Below are positions 63,190-64,000 of a stretch of 64,000 nt of DNA, piece by piece. The first letter of the stretch is position 1. Every line of letters starts with the position of its first letter. Both the position numbers and the translations under genes were made by a program. The notes below the pieces were generated by a model. It saw only the letters and a program-made list of their open reading frames with translations, did not search any database and was not told where the DNA came from. Source of the stretch: CAIVPM01 sp964615145 (lineage in GTDB: Bacteria; Bacteroidota; Bacteroidia; Chitinophagales; Chitinophagaceae); NCBI GenBank assembly GCA_964615145.1, contig CAZTOP010000007.1, forward strand, positions 25,088 to 89,087, written 5' to 3'.

Positions 63190-64000
63190 ATGGAAGAATT
63201 ATTACAACAAATAGAAAATTATAAACTTGAAATTGCTGCTGTTGAAGCTGCTACAGCAGATGCGGTTGAAGCATTTAGAATTAAATATCTTGGTACAAAA
63301 GGGTTGCTTAAAACTGTGATGAGCGAAATGAAGAACGTACCAAATGAAAAGAAAAAAGAAGCTGGTCAAATACTAAATGACTTTAAAATATTTGTTGAAG
63401 AAAGGTATAATAGACTAAAAGAAAATACACAAGAAACCGAAGTATCTAATACTGATTCAATAGACTGGAGCTTGCCCGGAAACCCTGCTATTGTTGGCAC
63501 AAGGCACCCTTTAAACCTTGTTAGAAGCCAGATTATTTCCATATTTCAAACGCTTGGTTTTGCTGTTGAAGAAGGTCCAGAAATTGAAGATGACTGGCAC
63601 AACTTTGGTGCAATGAATTTACCAGAAGATCATCCTGCACGTGATATGCAAGATACTTTCTATATCAACAATGCAAAAGCTGGTGAACCATCTTGGTTGT
63701 TAAGAACACATACTAGTAGCGTGCAGGCAAGAATAATGGAAACACAAAAACCTCCTATTCGTGTAATTTGTCCTGGTCGTGTGTATAGAAATGAAACCAT
63801 TAGTGCAAGAGCTCATTGCTTTTTTCATCAGGTTGAAGGGTTGTATATTGATGAAAATGTAAGCTTTGCCGACCTTAAACAAACACTTTATTTCTTTGTT
63901 CAGCAAATGTTTGGCAAAGATGTCAAAGTTCGTTTTCGCCCAAGTTATTTTCCTTTTACAGAGCCTAGTGCCGAAATGGATATTAGCTGTTTAATTTGTG
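63190..64000 (+). CDS. pheS: Phenylalanyl-tRNA synthetase alpha subunit (partial)
   Basis: Charges tRNA-Phe as an alpha2-beta2 enzyme with PheT. The ATG at 63190 begins MEELLQQIENYKLEIAAVE; 270 codons are present before the right window edge, out of about 340. The N-terminal coiled-coil arm (1-90) is followed by the class II catalytic core: motif 1 HPLNLVRSQIISIFQTLGF, GPEIEDDWHNFGAMNLPEDHPARDMQDTFY, motif 2 RVICPGRVYRNETISARAHCFFHQVEGLYID, and FRPSYFPFTEPSAEMDI. The 260 bp upstream (62930-63189) hold no gene and presumably its promoter. Confidence 0.97.
   Translation, partial: MEELLQQIENYKLEIAAVEAATADAVEAFRIKYLGTKGLLKTVMSEMKNVPNEKKKEAGQILNDFKIFVEERYNRLKENTQETEVSNTDSIDWSLPGNPAIVGTRHPLNLVRSQIISIFQTLGFAVEEGPEIEDDWHNFGAMNLPEDHPARDMQDTFYINNAKAGEPSWLLRTHTSSVQARIMETQKPPIRVICPGRVYRNETISARAHCFFHQVEGLYIDENVSFADLKQTLYFFVQQMFGKDVKVRFRPSYFPFTEPSAEMDISCLIC

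Overview
The window is chromosomal DNA of a Bacteroidota bacterium, most likely family Chitinophagaceae (a Ferruginibacter/Sediminibacterium-like relative). The evidence is low G+C content, four giant secreted proteins with type IX secretion (T9SS) type A C-terminal sorting domains, Bacteroidota-style -7 boxes (TAnnTTTG) just upstream of several genes, and A-rich start contexts rather than Shine-Dalgarno sites. Forty-three protein genes are supported, two of them cut by the window ends (cphA on the left, pheS on the right). I found no rRNA, tRNA, CRISPR array, IS element or prophage.

Layout. 0-7.5 kb: cphA (cyanophycin synthetase) divergent from a DUF1572/DinB gene, then a type I secretion operon (ABC protein with a badly degenerate ATPase, HlyD-like adaptor, TolC-like channel). 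7.5-18.5 kb: GNAT-like protein, L,D-transpeptidase, thiolase, Cys-rich CWC protein, an outer-membrane barrel, an unrecognised secreted protein, GMP reductase, a RelE/ParE-type toxin-antitoxin pair abutting marC, hflX with a Rieske protein, and a small C-x-x-C membrane protein. 18.7-22.8 kb: a minus-strand cluster of 6-TM membrane protein, HTH_34 regulator, CreD with an extra N-terminal membrane domain, ferritin-like diiron protein and diacylglycerol kinase. A 22-bp motif with a palindromic core sits upstream of both the first gene and creD and looks like the regulator's operator. 22.9-25.2 kb: UvrD/PcrA helicase.

25.3-46.6 kb is a surface-protein island. A 1805-residue T9SS protein lies next to a LytS-type histidine kinase and LytTR response regulator. 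On the other side of these is an apparent operon of three more giant T9SS proteins, the last two being paralogues that each contain an internal duplication. The two-component system is a good candidate regulator of these genes.

46.7-64 kb is mostly housekeeping: ferredoxin-NADP reductase-like protein, mrdA (PBP2), DEAD-box RNA helicase with a long hairpin-bearing leader, ComB-like phosphatase, GldA-like ABC ATPase, small membrane protein with an MHS-family MFS transporter, acs, nadE, mreD-mreC-mreB, pdxH, a flavin reductase and pheS. The rod-shape cluster is split: mrdA lies about 9 kb from mreBCD and no rodA is present.

The best candidates for something not well described are the duplicated operator with the CreD fusion, the type I exporter whose ATPase has lost most catalytic motifs, the 17-bp inverted repeat in front of cphA, and the two-component system embedded among giant adhesins. 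All functional statements are homology-by-eye; no search was run.
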